A stretch of DNA of 64,000 bases from the NCBI RefSeq assembly GCF_001187725.1, contig NZ_LGIQ01000009.1:1611493-1675492 (forward strand). Direction: 5' to 3'. Below the pieces are notes generated by a model. The model was not told where the DNA came from. It made no database searches and saw only the letters and a list, made by a program, of their open reading frames with translations. The translations under genes were made by a program, and so were the position numbers. Positions within the stretch are counted from its first letter, which is position 1. Each line of letters begins with the position of its first letter. Source of the stretch: Brevibacillus reuszeri. Its GTDB lineage: Bacteria > Bacillota > Bacilli > Brevibacillales > Brevibacillaceae. This document shows positions 7,231 to 17,034 of this stretch, piece after piece.

Positions 7231-9336
7231 TTACACCGTTTCATGTAAATGACAAGCCAACAAAATCTGCAAAAAGTCATCCGGGTTGTGGAATTCCAGC
7301 TGCAGCAATTCCTCGATCTTTTTTAACCGATGATACAACGTGTTTTTATGAATATGCAGCTTTTCGGCAGTTTCGTTAATCGATTTGTTCGATTTTACAT
7401 ACGTGAAGAGCGTCTTTTCCAAATCGTTGTTTTGGGCTTTTTCGGAGCGCAGTGGCGACAAAATATCCTCTGCGAAGCTCTCGATTTCCGAAAAGGGCTG
7501 CGTCAAAAACAAGCGGTTGACCCCAATTTTTTTATAGGTCATGATTCCTGTCTTTTTGCGATTGATCATAAAAGAGAGCGATTTGCTTGCCTCGTCATAG
7601 CACTTGGCGATCGAATGAAAGCCTTCATAGGAGGTGCTTAGACCAGCATGGAGCGGTGTCTCTTCCCGATCTCCCCATTCCAGCAGGTGTGAATGCAGCG
7701 CTGAGATAACCTTGTTCATTTCGTGGGAAGCGTTGGTCGAAAAGAGGATCGTCACCTTATTATGAAAGCCAAAGATCAGGGTGCCTTTTTTCGGAATTCG
7801 TCGTTTGATGCTGGAGATTAAACGATGAATGACCGCCTCCAAAGCTTGTAAATCGGTATAGGAGACGACTTCCACGAGTAGCACAGAGAAAAAGGAAGCG
7901 GGTTGTAAACCAAGCGATTCTCCTGCTTCCTCCAGCAAGCGCGGGTCCTTGTATTGCAGCAGGTCAGTAAATAACTCCTGTGTTTTTTTGTAGTAGACCT
8001 CCTCTTGGGTTTTCCGTTTTGTCATCTCCAGTGCGAGGACATTGCTCGCTTGCTCGATGGTCATCTGATCATGGGGGGAAATCGGTGTAACGAGAGGGAT
8101 CAGGAAGCATCCGAGCGAAACGCTATCCGAAATGAGCGGGTATACGTAATGATGGACCTCCTTTTGATTTCGATCGACAATATGGATAGAAAAGGGCTTT
8201 TTCTTCGTATGCAGAATGCGGGAGATTTCATCATGACTGACACAAAGCGAGCGCAAGGCATGTTTCGGAAAAAAAGCTGCATCCAGGTTGTCGAAAAAGA
8301 AAATCTCCCGGTTGATCATGCGGTTTAATTCCTGAATCATGAACGTGATGCTCTTGTTTTGCAGGGAAAACTGCGTTAAGGTCTCATGGATTTCTGCTCT
8401 TCTCAAAAGAAGCCTGTTCGTCTCCTCTAGTTGCTTCGTTAATTCAGAGATTTCCTCCAGTCGTTCATTTGCTTCTTGATAAAGCTTGGCATTGTGGATC
8501 GCAATCGCGGCTTGAGCGGCAAAGCCCTCTAACAAATGCAAGTCATCCTCACTCAATTTCCCTTCTGCGTCATATTGCTGGACAGTCATAACACCAATTG
8601 CTTTGTTCTCCAGCAAAAGGGGGACGGAGATAAGCGACCTTAATTTGGAGCTGTCGCTTGCAGCCAGAATATGGCGGAAATTTTCCGCGGAGAGATCAGC
8701 CATCGCCGCATATATTTCGTCACGCGAATAATAAATAACCGGGCTACTGTCCCGAAACACTTTTCCGGTGATGGATTCCCCGCTTTTGACTCTTGTCTCG
8801 TCGAGCTTGGAATTAAATCCAACAGCTGCCCGAGATGTTAGCTCTTCTGTTGTTTCATCGAACAGCTGCAAATATCCGGCATCAGCAGCATGGATAACGC
8901 TGAGAGCCTGGGTAATAATCTTGTTCAAAACGTCCTGAGGCTCAAGCGAAGAGGTGATGGAGCGGATGCTTTCTATCATGCTTGCCAGCTCAGCGTCTTT
9001 TGTTTTCATTTTGTTTTCCATCCCTAAAGAGGAAAATAGGACGTACATGGTCTCAAGCTCATCTTGGGCAAGATCCACATGAGGACGGAAAAGTCGGAGA
9101 AGAGCTTGACCGTCATCCTCATAAAAGAAGGAAATCTGCGTCTTTTCTGTATCGGATTGCACCTGGATTTGATCGTCCACCCGTTTAGTGGGGAGCAGCT
9201 CATCCAGTAGTTTCATTTTGCTATTTGTATAAAGAAGTTGAAATTTATGATTTGAATGCTCGGAATAGAAAAGCTGAAAAGGAATTTCCTTCATTTTTTT
9301 ATTCAGATAGGAGTAAAGCGGTTGAGTTTGCAGCAT
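7231..9336 (-). CDS. GAF-domain PucR-type transcriptional regulator
   Basis: A 701-residue regulator. The middle (about residues 125-300) holds a GAF sensor domain, ending in GFAAQAAIAIHNAKLYQEAN, which continues into a coiled coil (NERLEEISELTKQLEE). The C-terminal 60 residues are a PucR/CdaR-type helix-turn-helix (SINETAEKLHIHKNTLYHRL). PucR-like proteins usually activate catabolic genes for purines, amino acids or sugar acids in response to a small ligand. The ATG at 9336 has GGGGGTG five bases upstream; the frame is open to 9447 but without a ribosome site. It is divergent from the M20 amidohydrolase-transporter operon, its most likely target. Confidence 0.88.
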   Translation of the reverse strand: MLQTQPLYSYLNKKMKEIPFQLFYSEHSNHKFQLLYTNSKMKLLDELLPTKRVDDQIQVQSDTEKTQISFFYEDDGQALLRLFRPHVDLAQDELETMYVLFSSLGMENKMKTKDAELASMIESIRSITSSLEPQDVLNKIITQALSVIHAADAGYLQLFDETTEELTSRAAVGFNSKLDETRVKSGESITGKVFRDSSPVIYYSRDEIYAAMADLSAENFRHILAASDSSKLRSLISVPLLLENKAIGVMTVQQYDAEGKLSEDDLHLLEGFAAQAAIAIHNAKLYQEANERLEEISELTKQLEETNRLLLRRAEIHETLTQFSLQNKSITFMIQELNRMINREIFFFDNLDAAFFPKHALRSLCVSHDEISRILHTKKKPFSIHIVDRNQKEVHHYVYPLISDSVSLGCFLIPLVTPISPHDQMTIEQASNVLALEMTKRKTQEEVYYKKTQELFTDLLQYKDPRLLEEAGESLGLQPASFFSVLLVEVVSYTDLQALEAVIHRLISSIKRRIPKKGTLIFGFHNKVTILFSTNASHEMNKVISALHSHLLEWGDREETPLHAGLSTSYEGFHSIAKCYDEASKSLSFMINRKKTGIMTYKKIGVNRLFLTQPFSEIESFAEDILSPLRSEKAQNNDLEKTLFTYVKSNKSINETAEKLHIHKNTLYHRLKKIEELLQLEFHNPDDFLQILLACHLHETV

Positions 9337-9576
9337 AAAGACACCCCCGAATAAGACTAGTATACAATAAAATGGGTGAATTATTGTGCGATCGTACATT
9401 GAGGTGTTATTGTCAGATAGTTTATGATATTCCGCATAGACAAGCACGTATAGCTACGTTGAAGTATCTATCGAAGTATTGGAAAAAGCTGCGGCTGGTA
9501 GTGGAATCGGAAAGCTGTTCTTTTTTTAATCTGAATTGTTTGAATATTATTTGTTTTTAAAAGGGAGATGGCTGGT

Positions 9577-10755
9577 ATGGAAAAGCTCTATGAATTATTG
9601 GACCAAGCGTACAGCGAAATGGTTGAAGTGCGACGTTATTTGCATCAGCACCCGGAGCTCTCCTTTCAGGAAGTGAAAACGCCTAAATACATTGCAGAAT
9701 ACCATGAGAGACTTGGGCATGAGGTTCGCACAGGTGTAGGGGGAGGCGGTGTCGTCGCTACGCTGCGTGGCGGAAAACCGGGAAAAACCGTTGCCCTGCG
9801 CGCCGATTTTGATGCACTGCCGATTCAGGAAGAAACCGATGTCCCGTTTAAGTCTGTTGTAGACGGCGTCATGCACGCTTGCGGACATGACAGCCATACG
9901 GCAACGCTTCTCGTTTTGGCAAAAGTGCTGAATAGCATGAAGGACGAAATCGAAGGAAACGTGGTATTCATTCACCAGCACGCAGAGGAAATGCTGCCAG
10001 GCGGAGCCATTGCAATGATCGAAGACGGCTGCTTAGAGGGTGTCGATGTCATTTTTGGTCAGCATATTTGGTCCACAGGCCCTGTTGGAACGATTGAATA
10101 CCGTCCCGGTCCAGTCATGGCAGCTGCCGACTTCTTCCACGTGAAAATTCAAGGGCGTGGCGGACACGGTGCACAGCCGCACAAGACAAAGGACAGTGTC
10201 GTAATCGGAGCGCAGCTCGTCGGCAATTTGCAGCAAATTGTTTCCCGTAGAGTCGATCCGCTCGATTCCGCTGTTCTCTCTATCGGTTCTTTTGAAGCGA
10301 AAAACGCGCCAAATGTCATCGCTGATACAGCGAAGCTTTCGGGTACGGTGAGAACCTTCAAGGAAACCACCCGTGCTGAGGTGGAGCAGGAAATCGAGCG
10401 AATTATCAAAGGAACATGCTTGGCTGGTGATGTAGAGTACGAGTTCGAATATATCAAAGGCTATCCGGCGACCGTCAATCCGAAAGAAGAGATGGATTTT
10501 GTGGCTAAGCTCGCTGAGACTGTACCCGGTGTAACAGCTGTCAACGAGTGCGAGCCGCAAATGGGCGGGGAAGACTTCGCTTACTATTTGCAGCACGTGA
10601 AGGGAGCTTTCTTCTTTACGGGTGCACAGAACCCGGAATTGAATGCCGTCTATCCTCACCATCATCCGAAGTTCAATATTGATGAAAAAGGTATGTTAAT
10701 TGCCGCGAAAACATTAGGACTGGCTACATTAACCTATTTGGCGGAAAACAAATAA
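9577..10755 (+). CDS. M20 family amidohydrolase (hippurate/N-acyl-amino-acid hydrolase type)
   Basis: A 392-residue zinc or manganese amidohydrolase of the M20D group, which cleaves N-acyl or N-aryl amino acids (hippurate, IAA-amino acids, N-acetylated amino acids). Visible features are RYLHQHPELSFQEVKTP at the N-terminus, ALRADFDALPIQEET, the metal ligands HACGHDSHTA at residues 100-109, the catalytic HQHAEE, the lid-domain GRGGHGAQPH and the C-terminal GGEDFAYYL. ATG at 9577 is nine bases after GGGAG; the earlier ATG at 9568 abuts it and is unlikely. It is followed 116 bases later by a transporter gene, suggesting uptake and hydrolysis of one substrate under the divergent PucR-type regulator. 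Confidence 0.92.
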   Translation: MEKLYELLDQAYSEMVEVRRYLHQHPELSFQEVKTPKYIAEYHERLGHEVRTGVGGGGVVATLRGGKPGKTVALRADFDALPIQEETDVPFKSVVDGVMHACGHDSHTATLLVLAKVLNSMKDEIEGNVVFIHQHAEEMLPGGAIAMIEDGCLEGVDVIFGQHIWSTGPVGTIEYRPGPVMAAADFFHVKIQGRGGHGAQPHKTKDSVVIGAQLVGNLQQIVSRRVDPLDSAVLSIGSFEAKNAPNVIADTAKLSGTVRTFKETTRAEVEQEIERIIKGTCLAGDVEYEFEYIKGYPATVNPKEEMDFVAKLAETVPGVTAVNECEPQMGGEDFAYYLQHVKGAFFFTGAQNPELNAVYPHHHPKFNIDEKGMLIAAKTLGLATLTYLAENK

Positions 10756-10871
10756 ACAGTGGCTTTCCATCATGAGTAAAGGTGCTTGCTCTCTGGTAGG
10801 ATGCTTTAAAGACTGGAGAGCAGGGCCTACATTTTACGAAAACAGCCTATTGAAGAAAGAAAGTGATACGT

Positions 10872-12062
10872 ATGTCTCAGATGCTTGCTTTAGTCATTCT
10901 TGTTGGTATTTTATATATCGGGGATTGGGTAGCGGTTCGGACCAAGGCCTGGGTGCCTTCTATCTTTGTCTGTGCAGTCTTGTTTCTCTTTGGGTATTGG
11001 ACGTTTTTCCCGAAAGATATTGTAGCGGTGTCAGGGGTACCGCCTGTTGTCGCGACAATGATGATGTACTTGTTGATTACGAATATGGGTACGCTCTTAT
11101 CTACTCAGGAATTAAAAAGACAGTGGAAGACTATTATTATTGCTCTATCAGGTATTTTGGGAATTATCGCTATTTTATTTGGTGTCGGAACATTTCTATT
11201 CGGTTATGAAACCATTGTGGTTGCCATCCCGCCGCTGGTTGGAGGTGTAGTGTCTGCACTGATCATGTCAGAGGGAGCCAAAGAAGCTGGACTGATCTCG
11301 CTATCCGTATTTGCCATCGTCATTTACGTGATGCAAGGCTTCGCAGGATATCCGATCACATCGATTATGCTAAAAAAGGAAGGGAAGAGACTGCTGCAGC
11401 AATATCGCAGCCAACAGCTGACGTCAGCAAGCCCGGAAATTGCTGCTACGGCTGAGGCTACAGAGTCTGGTCCTACCTTGTTTAAAAACATGCCAGCGAA
11501 GTACAACACGGATTTCTTTAAATTTTTCAGACTGGCTCTGGTCGCTTATTTGGCCTATTTGGTCTCTACCCTACTGGCGCCACTCGTGACCGTCAGCCCG
11601 TTCGTTCTCTGCTTATTGTTCGGGGTTATTGCCAAAAGCATCGGGTTTTTGGAAAAGCAGGTTCTACAAAGAGCGAATGGTTTCGGGTTTGCCCTCATGG
11701 CGTTAATGCTTTTCATTTTTGACGGATTGAAGCAGGCGACACCGGCTATGATGCTTGAGATTATTTATCCGCTTATCGGTTGTATCGTTTTAGGTGTCAT
11801 CGGGATGTATCTGTTCTCCCTGGTCGCAGGAAAACTGTTAAAAACGAGCAAGGAAATGGCGTTTGCTGTATCATTGACCGCTTTGTACGGATTCCCGGCT
11901 GACTATATCATTACGGATGAAGTAATTAAGTCATTGACTGAGGATGAAAAAGAGAGAGAAATGCTGACCAGCCATATGCTGCCGCCGATGCTGGTGGGCG
12001 GGTTTATCACTGTTACGATTGTTTCCGTTATTTTGGCAGGGATATTTGTTGGGTTTTTGTAG
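10872..12062 (+). CDS. Multi-pass membrane transporter, substrate unknown
   Basis: A 396-residue protein with about ten or eleven hydrophobic segments and one long hydrophilic loop (about residues 170-215). Segments such as AIPPLVGGVVSALIMSEGAKEAG and ALYGFPADYIITDEVI resemble Na+/glutamate-symporter-like proteins, but I would not name a substrate. ATG at 10872 was preferred over GTG at 10863; the ribosome site is weak (GAAAGAAAG). Its position after the M20 amidohydrolase suggests it imports an N-acyl amino acid or exports the product. It ends at a clear terminator. Confidence 0.8.
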   Translation: MSQMLALVILVGILYIGDWVAVRTKAWVPSIFVCAVLFLFGYWTFFPKDIVAVSGVPPVVATMMMYLLITNMGTLLSTQELKRQWKTIIIALSGILGIIAILFGVGTFLFGYETIVVAIPPLVGGVVSALIMSEGAKEAGLISLSVFAIVIYVMQGFAGYPITSIMLKKEGKRLLQQYRSQQLTSASPEIAATAEATESGPTLFKNMPAKYNTDFFKFFRLALVAYLAYLVSTLLAPLVTVSPFVLCLLFGVIAKSIGFLEKQVLQRANGFGFALMALMLFIFDGLKQATPAMMLEIIYPLIGCIVLGVIGMYLFSLVAGKLLKTSKEMAFAVSLTALYGFPADYIITDEVIKSLTEDEKEREMLTSHMLPPMLVGGFITVTIVSVILAGIFVGFL

Positions 12063-12071
12063 GCAGAAAGG

Positions 12072-12120
12072 AAAAGACGTGTGCCGGAGCTTGATTGATT
12101 GCTCTGGTCACGTCTTTTTT
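12072..12120 (+). terminator. Rho-independent terminator of the amidohydrolase-transporter unit
   Basis: AAAAGACGTG pairs with CACGTCTTTT around an imperfectly paired inner stem (GGAGC with GCTCT), followed by a T-run, ten bases after the transporter stop. Confidence 0.88.
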
Positions 12121-12222
12121 GTATGCTACTAGACAAACACTTTACACACTTGAGAGAGAAGGATTATTGTTTTAGGGACTATATCAAAATCCAATCGATC
12201 TACAGGGAGGCTAAATCAAGCA

Positions 12223-12918
12223 ATGAAACCCATCACCATACTAATCGCAGACGATGAGGCGGAGATTGCCGAACTGATTGCCTTGCATGTCAAAAAAGAA
12301 GGCTACAACACGATCATCGCATCTGATGGAAAAGCAGCGGTGCAAGCAGTTCAAACCCATTCGATTGATCTAGCGATACTAGACATCATGATGCCAAATC
12401 TGACTGGATATGAAGCGACCCAACTCATCCGCGCCCAGCACAATATGCCAATCATCTTTTTAAGCGCCAAAGCATCCGATTTGGATAAAATCTCGGGACT
12501 GGTCATGGGGGCAGACGATTATATGACGAAGCCGTTCAACCCGTTGGAATTGATGGCTCGCGTCAATGCTCAGCTACGTCGCTACACCCAGCTCAATCAA
12601 CTGGCAGCAGTCGATAATAAGGTACTGGAGGCAGGCGGACTCGCGATTTATCCTGACCAGCGCATCGTCACCATGTACGGAGAAACGATCGAGCTGACAC
12701 CAAAAGAATTTGATATTTTGTATTTGCTGGCAAGCTATCCGAAGAAGGTCTTTAGCGCAGAAAACATTTTTGAGAATGTCTGGGGCGAGGCGTACTATGA
12801 GGGCTGCAATACCGTCATGGTGCATATTCGAACCCTGCGCAAAAAGCTTGGCGAGGAAAAAGCCAAAAACAAAGTCATTAAGACCGTTTGGGGCGTGGGG
12901 TATTCGTTCAATGGCTAA
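12223..12918 (+). CDS. OmpR-family response regulator (VanR-like)
   Basis: A 231-residue regulator with a receiver domain (residues 1-118) and a winged-helix DNA-binding domain (about 130-229). The acidic pocket is ADDEAE, the phosphorylated Asp lies in LAILDIMMPNLTGYE, and the conserved Lys is in DDYMTKPFNPLEL. The output domain has ELTPKEFDILYLLASYP and the C-terminal KTVWGVGYSF wing. GGGAGG lies twelve bases before the ATG, a long spacing. The stop overlaps the kinase start. Composition and order (regulator, short-loop kinase, VanY-like enzyme) resemble VanRS systems for cell-wall control. Confidence 0.92.
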   Translation: MKPITILIADDEAEIAELIALHVKKEGYNTIIASDGKAAVQAVQTHSIDLAILDIMMPNLTGYEATQLIRAQHNMPIIFLSAKASDLDKISGLVMGADDYMTKPFNPLELMARVNAQLRRYTQLNQLAAVDNKVLEAGGLAIYPDQRIVTMYGETIELTPKEFDILYLLASYPKKVFSAENIFENVWGEAYYEGCNTVMVHIRTLRKKLGEEKAKNKVIKTVWGVGYSFNG

Positions 12919-14008
12919 ACTCATACGAAGCTTTCGCTTTAAAATGATCGCGCTCCTCGGGCTTAGCATGCTTTTTTCGGGCATCATCACTTACTCGCTC
13001 TATAAAGTTCTTCAGTTTTACTACCGGACACAAGTGAGGTTTGAAAACCCGCTCCGACCCTTCCGCTATTTCATCCGAGAATTTGGGGATATCAATTTCT
13101 TCTTGCTCTTTTTTATCCCTCTGGCCATCTTGTTTTTCTTTCTTTTCACCAAACGGTACGCAACCTATTTTCAAGAGATTTCAACAGGGATTCATCATCT
13201 GGCAAATGGAGATTTCACCAAAAGCGTAGAAATATCTGCCGATGATGAGTTTGGGGATATTGCCAAGGACGTGAATCTGGCAAGCCAAAAATTGCAGCAA
13301 GCAGTCCAAAGAGGAGATTTTGCAGAGAGCAGCAAGGATCAGCTTATTTTGAATTTGGCGCATGATTTGCGTACACCACTGACTTCGGTGATCGGGTATT
13401 TAGATCTGATTTTGCAGGATGAGCAGATGACGGCAGAACAAACCAGACATTACGCGACGATTGCGTATACCAAGTCGCAGCGTTTGGAAAAGCTGATCGA
13501 TGAGCTGTTCGAAATCACCCGGATGAACTACGGCATGATTACGATTGAACGGGAAATCATTGACCTTGGTGAATTGCTTGTCCAGTTAAACGAAGAGCTG
13601 TACCCTGCTTTTGAAAAAAATCATCTGGAAACAAGACTGAATGTGACCCCCCAATTGTTTATTCGTGGAGATGGCGAGCTGTTGGCACGCGTATTCGAGA
13701 ATTTCCTGACCAATGCGATTCGATACGGGCAGGATGGTAGGTTTGTCGATATCAACGGCTTTCGGGAAGGCGACGAGGTCGTTGTTCAGGTTATCAATTA
13801 CGGCAACCAGATCCCGGAAAAAGAGCTGCCTCATCTGTTTGAAATGTTTTATACGGGCGATCAGGCACGCACGCATCAGGGAGGAAGCACCGGACTTGGG
13901 CTGTTTATCGCCAAAAATATTGTAGAGCAGCATCAAGGAACGGTATCTGCCCAAAGTGATGTAATCCGAACGCTTTTTGAAGTGCGATTGCCAATAGAAT
14001 CCGCGTAA
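12911..14008 (+). CDS. Membrane sensor histidine kinase (VanS-like)
   Basis: A 365-residue kinase. Two membrane helices (about residues 10-30 and 58-80) enclose an extracellular loop of only about 27 residues, followed by a HAMP linker, the H-box LAHDLRTPLTSVIGYLD, the N-box ENFLTNAIRYG, and the G-boxes STGLGLFIAKNIVEQHQG. The small loop suggests sensing at the membrane, as in VanS or other intramembrane-type kinases, rather than by a large ectodomain. The frame is open from 12710, but the ATG at 12911 overlaps the response-regulator stop by eight bases and gives the correct N-terminal helix. Confidence 0.92.
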   Translation: MAKLIRSFRFKMIALLGLSMLFSGIITYSLYKVLQFYYRTQVRFENPLRPFRYFIREFGDINFFLLFFIPLAILFFFLFTKRYATYFQEISTGIHHLANGDFTKSVEISADDEFGDIAKDVNLASQKLQQAVQRGDFAESSKDQLILNLAHDLRTPLTSVIGYLDLILQDEQMTAEQTRHYATIAYTKSQRLEKLIDELFEITRMNYGMITIEREIIDLGELLVQLNEELYPAFEKNHLETRLNVTPQLFIRGDGELLARVFENFLTNAIRYGQDGRFVDINGFREGDEVVVQVINYGNQIPEKELPHLFEMFYTGDQARTHQGGSTGLGLFIAKNIVEQHQGTVSAQSDVIRTLFEVRLPIESA

Positions 14009-14128
14009 CAGAGGAGATACAGCGGCCAGAACAGTTACTGATTTTAGAAAAACTTTATGTTTACCCCACTTTTTCTTTTAAAAGTTTATCCTACCCTGTT
14101 TAAGTGACGAGCTAGGGAGGAAACTGCA

Positions 14129-14989
14129 ATGAAAAAGTGGGGTTGTTTGTTTTTCATCGTACTTTTGGTGGTCGGTTATAAGGTCGTGGAGCCAATCGTA
14201 TGGGGAGGACAGAAACAGCAAGAGGGAAGCAATCAAGAGCAAGCAGGATCAGCTCTGGACTATAAAACAATCAGTGTTGAAAAAGACCAGGTCTACCAAG
14301 GGAATTTATTATTGGTCAACAAAGACTATCCCGTTCATCAAGAGGGAGTAGCATCCGATGTAGTCAATTTGTCCAGGCATGATTACTTGATCGATGGTTA
14401 TGCGCTGATTGACGGTAGCATTGAATTGTCAGAGAAAGTAGCGGAGTCCTTTTTGGAGATGGTTCAGGCAGCAAATGCGGATCATGTGAACCATTTTATG
14501 ATAAATAGCGGCTATCGAGGTTTTGATGAGCAAAGAAGGCTCTATGAAAAAATGGGGTCCGACTATGCTTTGCCAGAAGGCTATAGCGAGCATAATCTCG
14601 GTTTGTCTCTGGACATCGGATCCACACAAATGAAGATGGAGCAGGCGCCAGAAGGCAAGTGGCTGAAGAAAAACGCGTGGAAATACGGATTTATTTTGCG
14701 CTATCCCGAAGATAAGGTGGCGATTACGGGCATTCAGTACGAGCCTTGGCACTATCGCTATCTCGGCTTGCCACACAGCGCGATTATACAGGAGAAGCAC
14801 TTTACGCTGGAGGAGTATCTCGATTACTTGAAAGAGATAAAGGAGACAACAGTGACTGCCCAGGGTGAGAGCTATCGCATTTTCTATTACCCGGTTGCGC
14901 AGGACGCCATGATCCAGGTACCGACAAATCGCAAATATGTGATTTCCGGAGACAATCGGGAAGGGGTCATTGTGACCGTATATCCATGA
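14129..14989 (+). CDS. vanY: VanY-like D-alanyl-D-alanine carboxypeptidase (peptidase M15B)
   Basis: A 286-residue membrane-anchored enzyme that trims the terminal D-Ala from peptidoglycan stem peptides. An uncleaved N-terminal membrane helix (residues 3-20) is followed by a low-complexity Gln/Glu linker. The catalytic domain shows NSGYRGFDEQ, the zinc motif SEHNLGLSLDIG (SxHxxGxxxD) and EPWHYRYLG, the usual M15 metal ligands and catalytic Glu. The C-terminal 60 residues are an extra domain. GGGAGG lies eight bases upstream. It follows the VanRS-like pair by 120 bases, but no vanHAX ligase genes are present, so it more likely serves wall remodelling or low-level glycopeptide tolerance than full resistance. 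Confidence 0.85.
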   Translation: MKKWGCLFFIVLLVVGYKVVEPIVWGGQKQQEGSNQEQAGSALDYKTISVEKDQVYQGNLLLVNKDYPVHQEGVASDVVNLSRHDYLIDGYALIDGSIELSEKVAESFLEMVQAANADHVNHFMINSGYRGFDEQRRLYEKMGSDYALPEGYSEHNLGLSLDIGSTQMKMEQAPEGKWLKKNAWKYGFILRYPEDKVAITGIQYEPWHYRYLGLPHSAIIQEKHFTLEEYLDYLKEIKETTVTAQGESYRIFYYPVAQDAMIQVPTNRKYVISGDNREGVIVTVYP

Positions 14990-15029
14990 TGAAAAACGTT
15001 GCCTTTTTGATTCGGGTAGGGAGGAATTT

Positions 15030-16289
15030 ATGATGAAAAAGCACTGGTGGATCGTGCTCAGTGCAGGGGTGCTGGCAATCGGTCTTGGTGGTGGCTATGT
15101 GTTGCAATCAGGCGATGCACTTCGCCAAGGGGTTCCAGTCATGCTGACAGCGGCAGTAACGGCAGATATGGAAAGCACGATTCTCACATCCGGAATCGTC
15201 AAAGTAAGCAATGAGCACACCTTGTTTGCGAGTGGCTCTGGTGATCTACGCAATTATTCCATCCAAGAAGGTGACAAAGTCAGTAAAGGACAGGTCATCG
15301 GCAGCATTGATACGTCGGACGTGAGCAATCAAATCATGGATGTTGAAGCGCAAATCGCAATTCTAGAGGCCAATATTGCCAGATTGTCTAAAAGTGTGGA
15401 GCCAGAGGAAATCACCAAGCTTCAGGAGGAACTGGCACAAGATGAGCGCGATCATCAGACGGCACAACAGCATTTTGAGCGTACACAATCACTGTTTACT
15501 TCAGGAGTGTCCACGCAGCTGGATGTAGAGCAGGCGAAGCAAAAGCTGCTGACTGCAGAATCAAAGGTAAAGGTCACCAAGCAAAACCTCTTGTTGAAGC
15601 AAAAAGGACCAGACAAGGCGGAAATCCAATCGTATGAAGCGCAGATACAGAAGCTGAATCTGGAAAAAGCCAAGTATGAAAAACAGCGTGTCCAAAGCAG
15701 TATCGTCTCTCCAATCGACGGAACTGTGCTTTCCACCAAGGTGAAAAGAGGGAAGGTCCTGAGCAAGGGCGAGGAAATTCTCACGATTGGCGATACCAAC
15801 AGCTTGATTGTAGAAGCTGAGGTAGGCGAATCCGATCTGCGAAAAATAAAAATAGGTCAGGAAGCGGTTATGACAGGTATTTCATTGGGGGGTGAACAGC
15901 TGGGTGGCAAGGTGTCACGGATCTCACCGATAGCGGTAACAACCCAAGGGTCAGAAGGTGAAAAGACTCGGGTTACAGTTATCGTCGATCTAGTCACAAC
16001 CAACGAATACTTGAAGCCTGGCTTTCATGTTGATGTAGACATCGTTTTGCAAAAAGAAGCCAACGCCGTGCAGGTACCAAGCGAGTGTGTCATGACCGAT
16101 CAGGATGGCTCGACATTCGTCTGGATCGCGGAAAATGGCAGGGCAAAGAAGAAAAACGTGACGACAGGCATCGAAAATGAACTCTCTGTCCAAATCAAAA
16201 GCGGCCTGGATGGAACCGAAGAGTTGATAGCCAATCCGCCAGAATCTTTGCAGGAAAATGTACCTGTCTTCCAGGGACCGTCCGCTTGA
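15030..16289 (+). CDS. Efflux periplasmic-adaptor-type (membrane fusion) protein, MacA/YknX-like
   Basis: A 419-residue protein with an N-terminal membrane anchor (residues 8-28), a split biotinyl-lipoyl hairpin (GDKVSKGQVIGSIDTSDVSN, then SSIVSPIDGTVLSTKVKRG), a long coiled coil between them (about residues 90-215), and beta-barrel and membrane-proximal domains. This is the adaptor of ABC export systems of the MacAB/YknXYZ type. GGAGG lies five bases before the ATG. It lies 40 bases after vanY and just upstream of its ATPase and permease, so it is the first gene of an efflux trio. Confidence 0.9.
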   Translation: MMKKHWWIVLSAGVLAIGLGGGYVLQSGDALRQGVPVMLTAAVTADMESTILTSGIVKVSNEHTLFASGSGDLRNYSIQEGDKVSKGQVIGSIDTSDVSNQIMDVEAQIAILEANIARLSKSVEPEEITKLQEELAQDERDHQTAQQHFERTQSLFTSGVSTQLDVEQAKQKLLTAESKVKVTKQNLLLKQKGPDKAEIQSYEAQIQKLNLEKAKYEKQRVQSSIVSPIDGTVLSTKVKRGKVLSKGEEILTIGDTNSLIVEAEVGESDLRKIKIGQEAVMTGISLGGEQLGGKVSRISPIAVTTQGSEGEKTRVTVIVDLVTTNEYLKPGFHVDVDIVLQKEANAVQVPSECVMTDQDGSTFVWIAENGRAKKKNVTTGIENELSVQIKSGLDGTEELIANPPESLQENVPVFQGPSA

Positions 16290-16314
16290 GATCAGGGAGG
16301 AGGGGAGGATACCT

Positions 16315-17034
16315 ATGCTGCACATTGAGGGGTTAACCAAGCAATACAAAACAGATGAAGTAGAATTGTTTGCACTGAAAAATATCAATGTCCACGTGTC
16401 CAAAGGCGAATTCGTAGCAATTGTCGGTCCGTCCGGGTCAGGAAAATCAACTTTTATGAACATGCTGGGCTGTCTGGATCGGCCAACCTCGGGCTCTTAT
16501 ATCTTGGATGGCATTGAAGTCACCCGCTTAAAAGACAAGGAGCTCGCGGGCGTGCGCAATCAAAAAATCGGCTTTGTGTTCCAGTCCTTTAACCTGTTGC
16601 CACGCGCCACTTCTCTGCGAAATGTCGAGATCCCGATGCTGTATGCCGGAGTAGGGATCACTGAAAGGAAAAAAAGAGCGACTGCTGCCTTGCAACGGGT
16701 TGGGCTGGGGCAGCGTATGGGGCATAAACCGTCACAGCTTTCTGGCGGTCAAAGGCAACGGGTCGCTATTGCCAGAGCATTGGTCAACCAGCCTTCTATT
16801 GTACTGGCGGATGAGCCAACGGGTAATCTGGATAGTCGTTCAAGTACGGAGGTTATGACGATTTTTCAGGAATTGCATGCACAAGGGGTAACGATTCTGC
16901 TGGTCACGCATGAAGCAGATATTGCCCAGCACGCTGAGCGGGTCATCACGTTTAAAGATGGCTGCATCATCAAAGACGAGCAAGTAGAAGACCGTTTGTT
17001 TGCAACAGCCTCCGAAGAGGTGATTCTGACATGA
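16315..17034 (+). CDS. ABC transporter ATP-binding protein, MacB/YknY/LolD type
   Basis: A 239-residue ATPase with Walker A GPSGSGKST (about residue 41), Q-loop FVFQSFNLLPRA, signature LSGGQRQRVAIARAL, Walker B IVLADEPTGNLD and H-loop LVTHE. The sequence ADEPTGNLDSRSS and the FNLLPR Q-loop are typical of the LolD/MacB/FtsE-like export subgroup. The frame is open to 16258, but ATG at 16315 has an AGGAGGGGAGGA site. It overlaps the next gene by four bases (ATGA). Confidence 0.93.
   Translation: MLHIEGLTKQYKTDEVELFALKNINVHVSKGEFVAIVGPSGSGKSTFMNMLGCLDRPTSGSYILDGIEVTRLKDKELAGVRNQKIGFVFQSFNLLPRATSLRNVEIPMLYAGVGITERKKRATAALQRVGLGQRMGHKPSQLSGGQRQRVAIARALVNQPSIVLADEPTGNLDSRSSTEVMTIFQELHAQGVTILLVTHEADIAQHAERVITFKDGCIIKDEQVEDRLFATASEEVILT

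Noticed and set aside
10787..10822. Hairpin between the M20 amidohydrolase and transporter genes (TGCTCTC with GAGAGCA)
   Set aside because: Stem of seven pairs with no T-run and a large loop; not convincing as terminator, and the genes likely share a transcript.
10772..11209. 145-codon plus-strand open frame before and over the transporter gene
   Set aside because: It overlaps the transporter in another frame, has Cys/Tyr-rich non-protein-like composition and no ribosome site.
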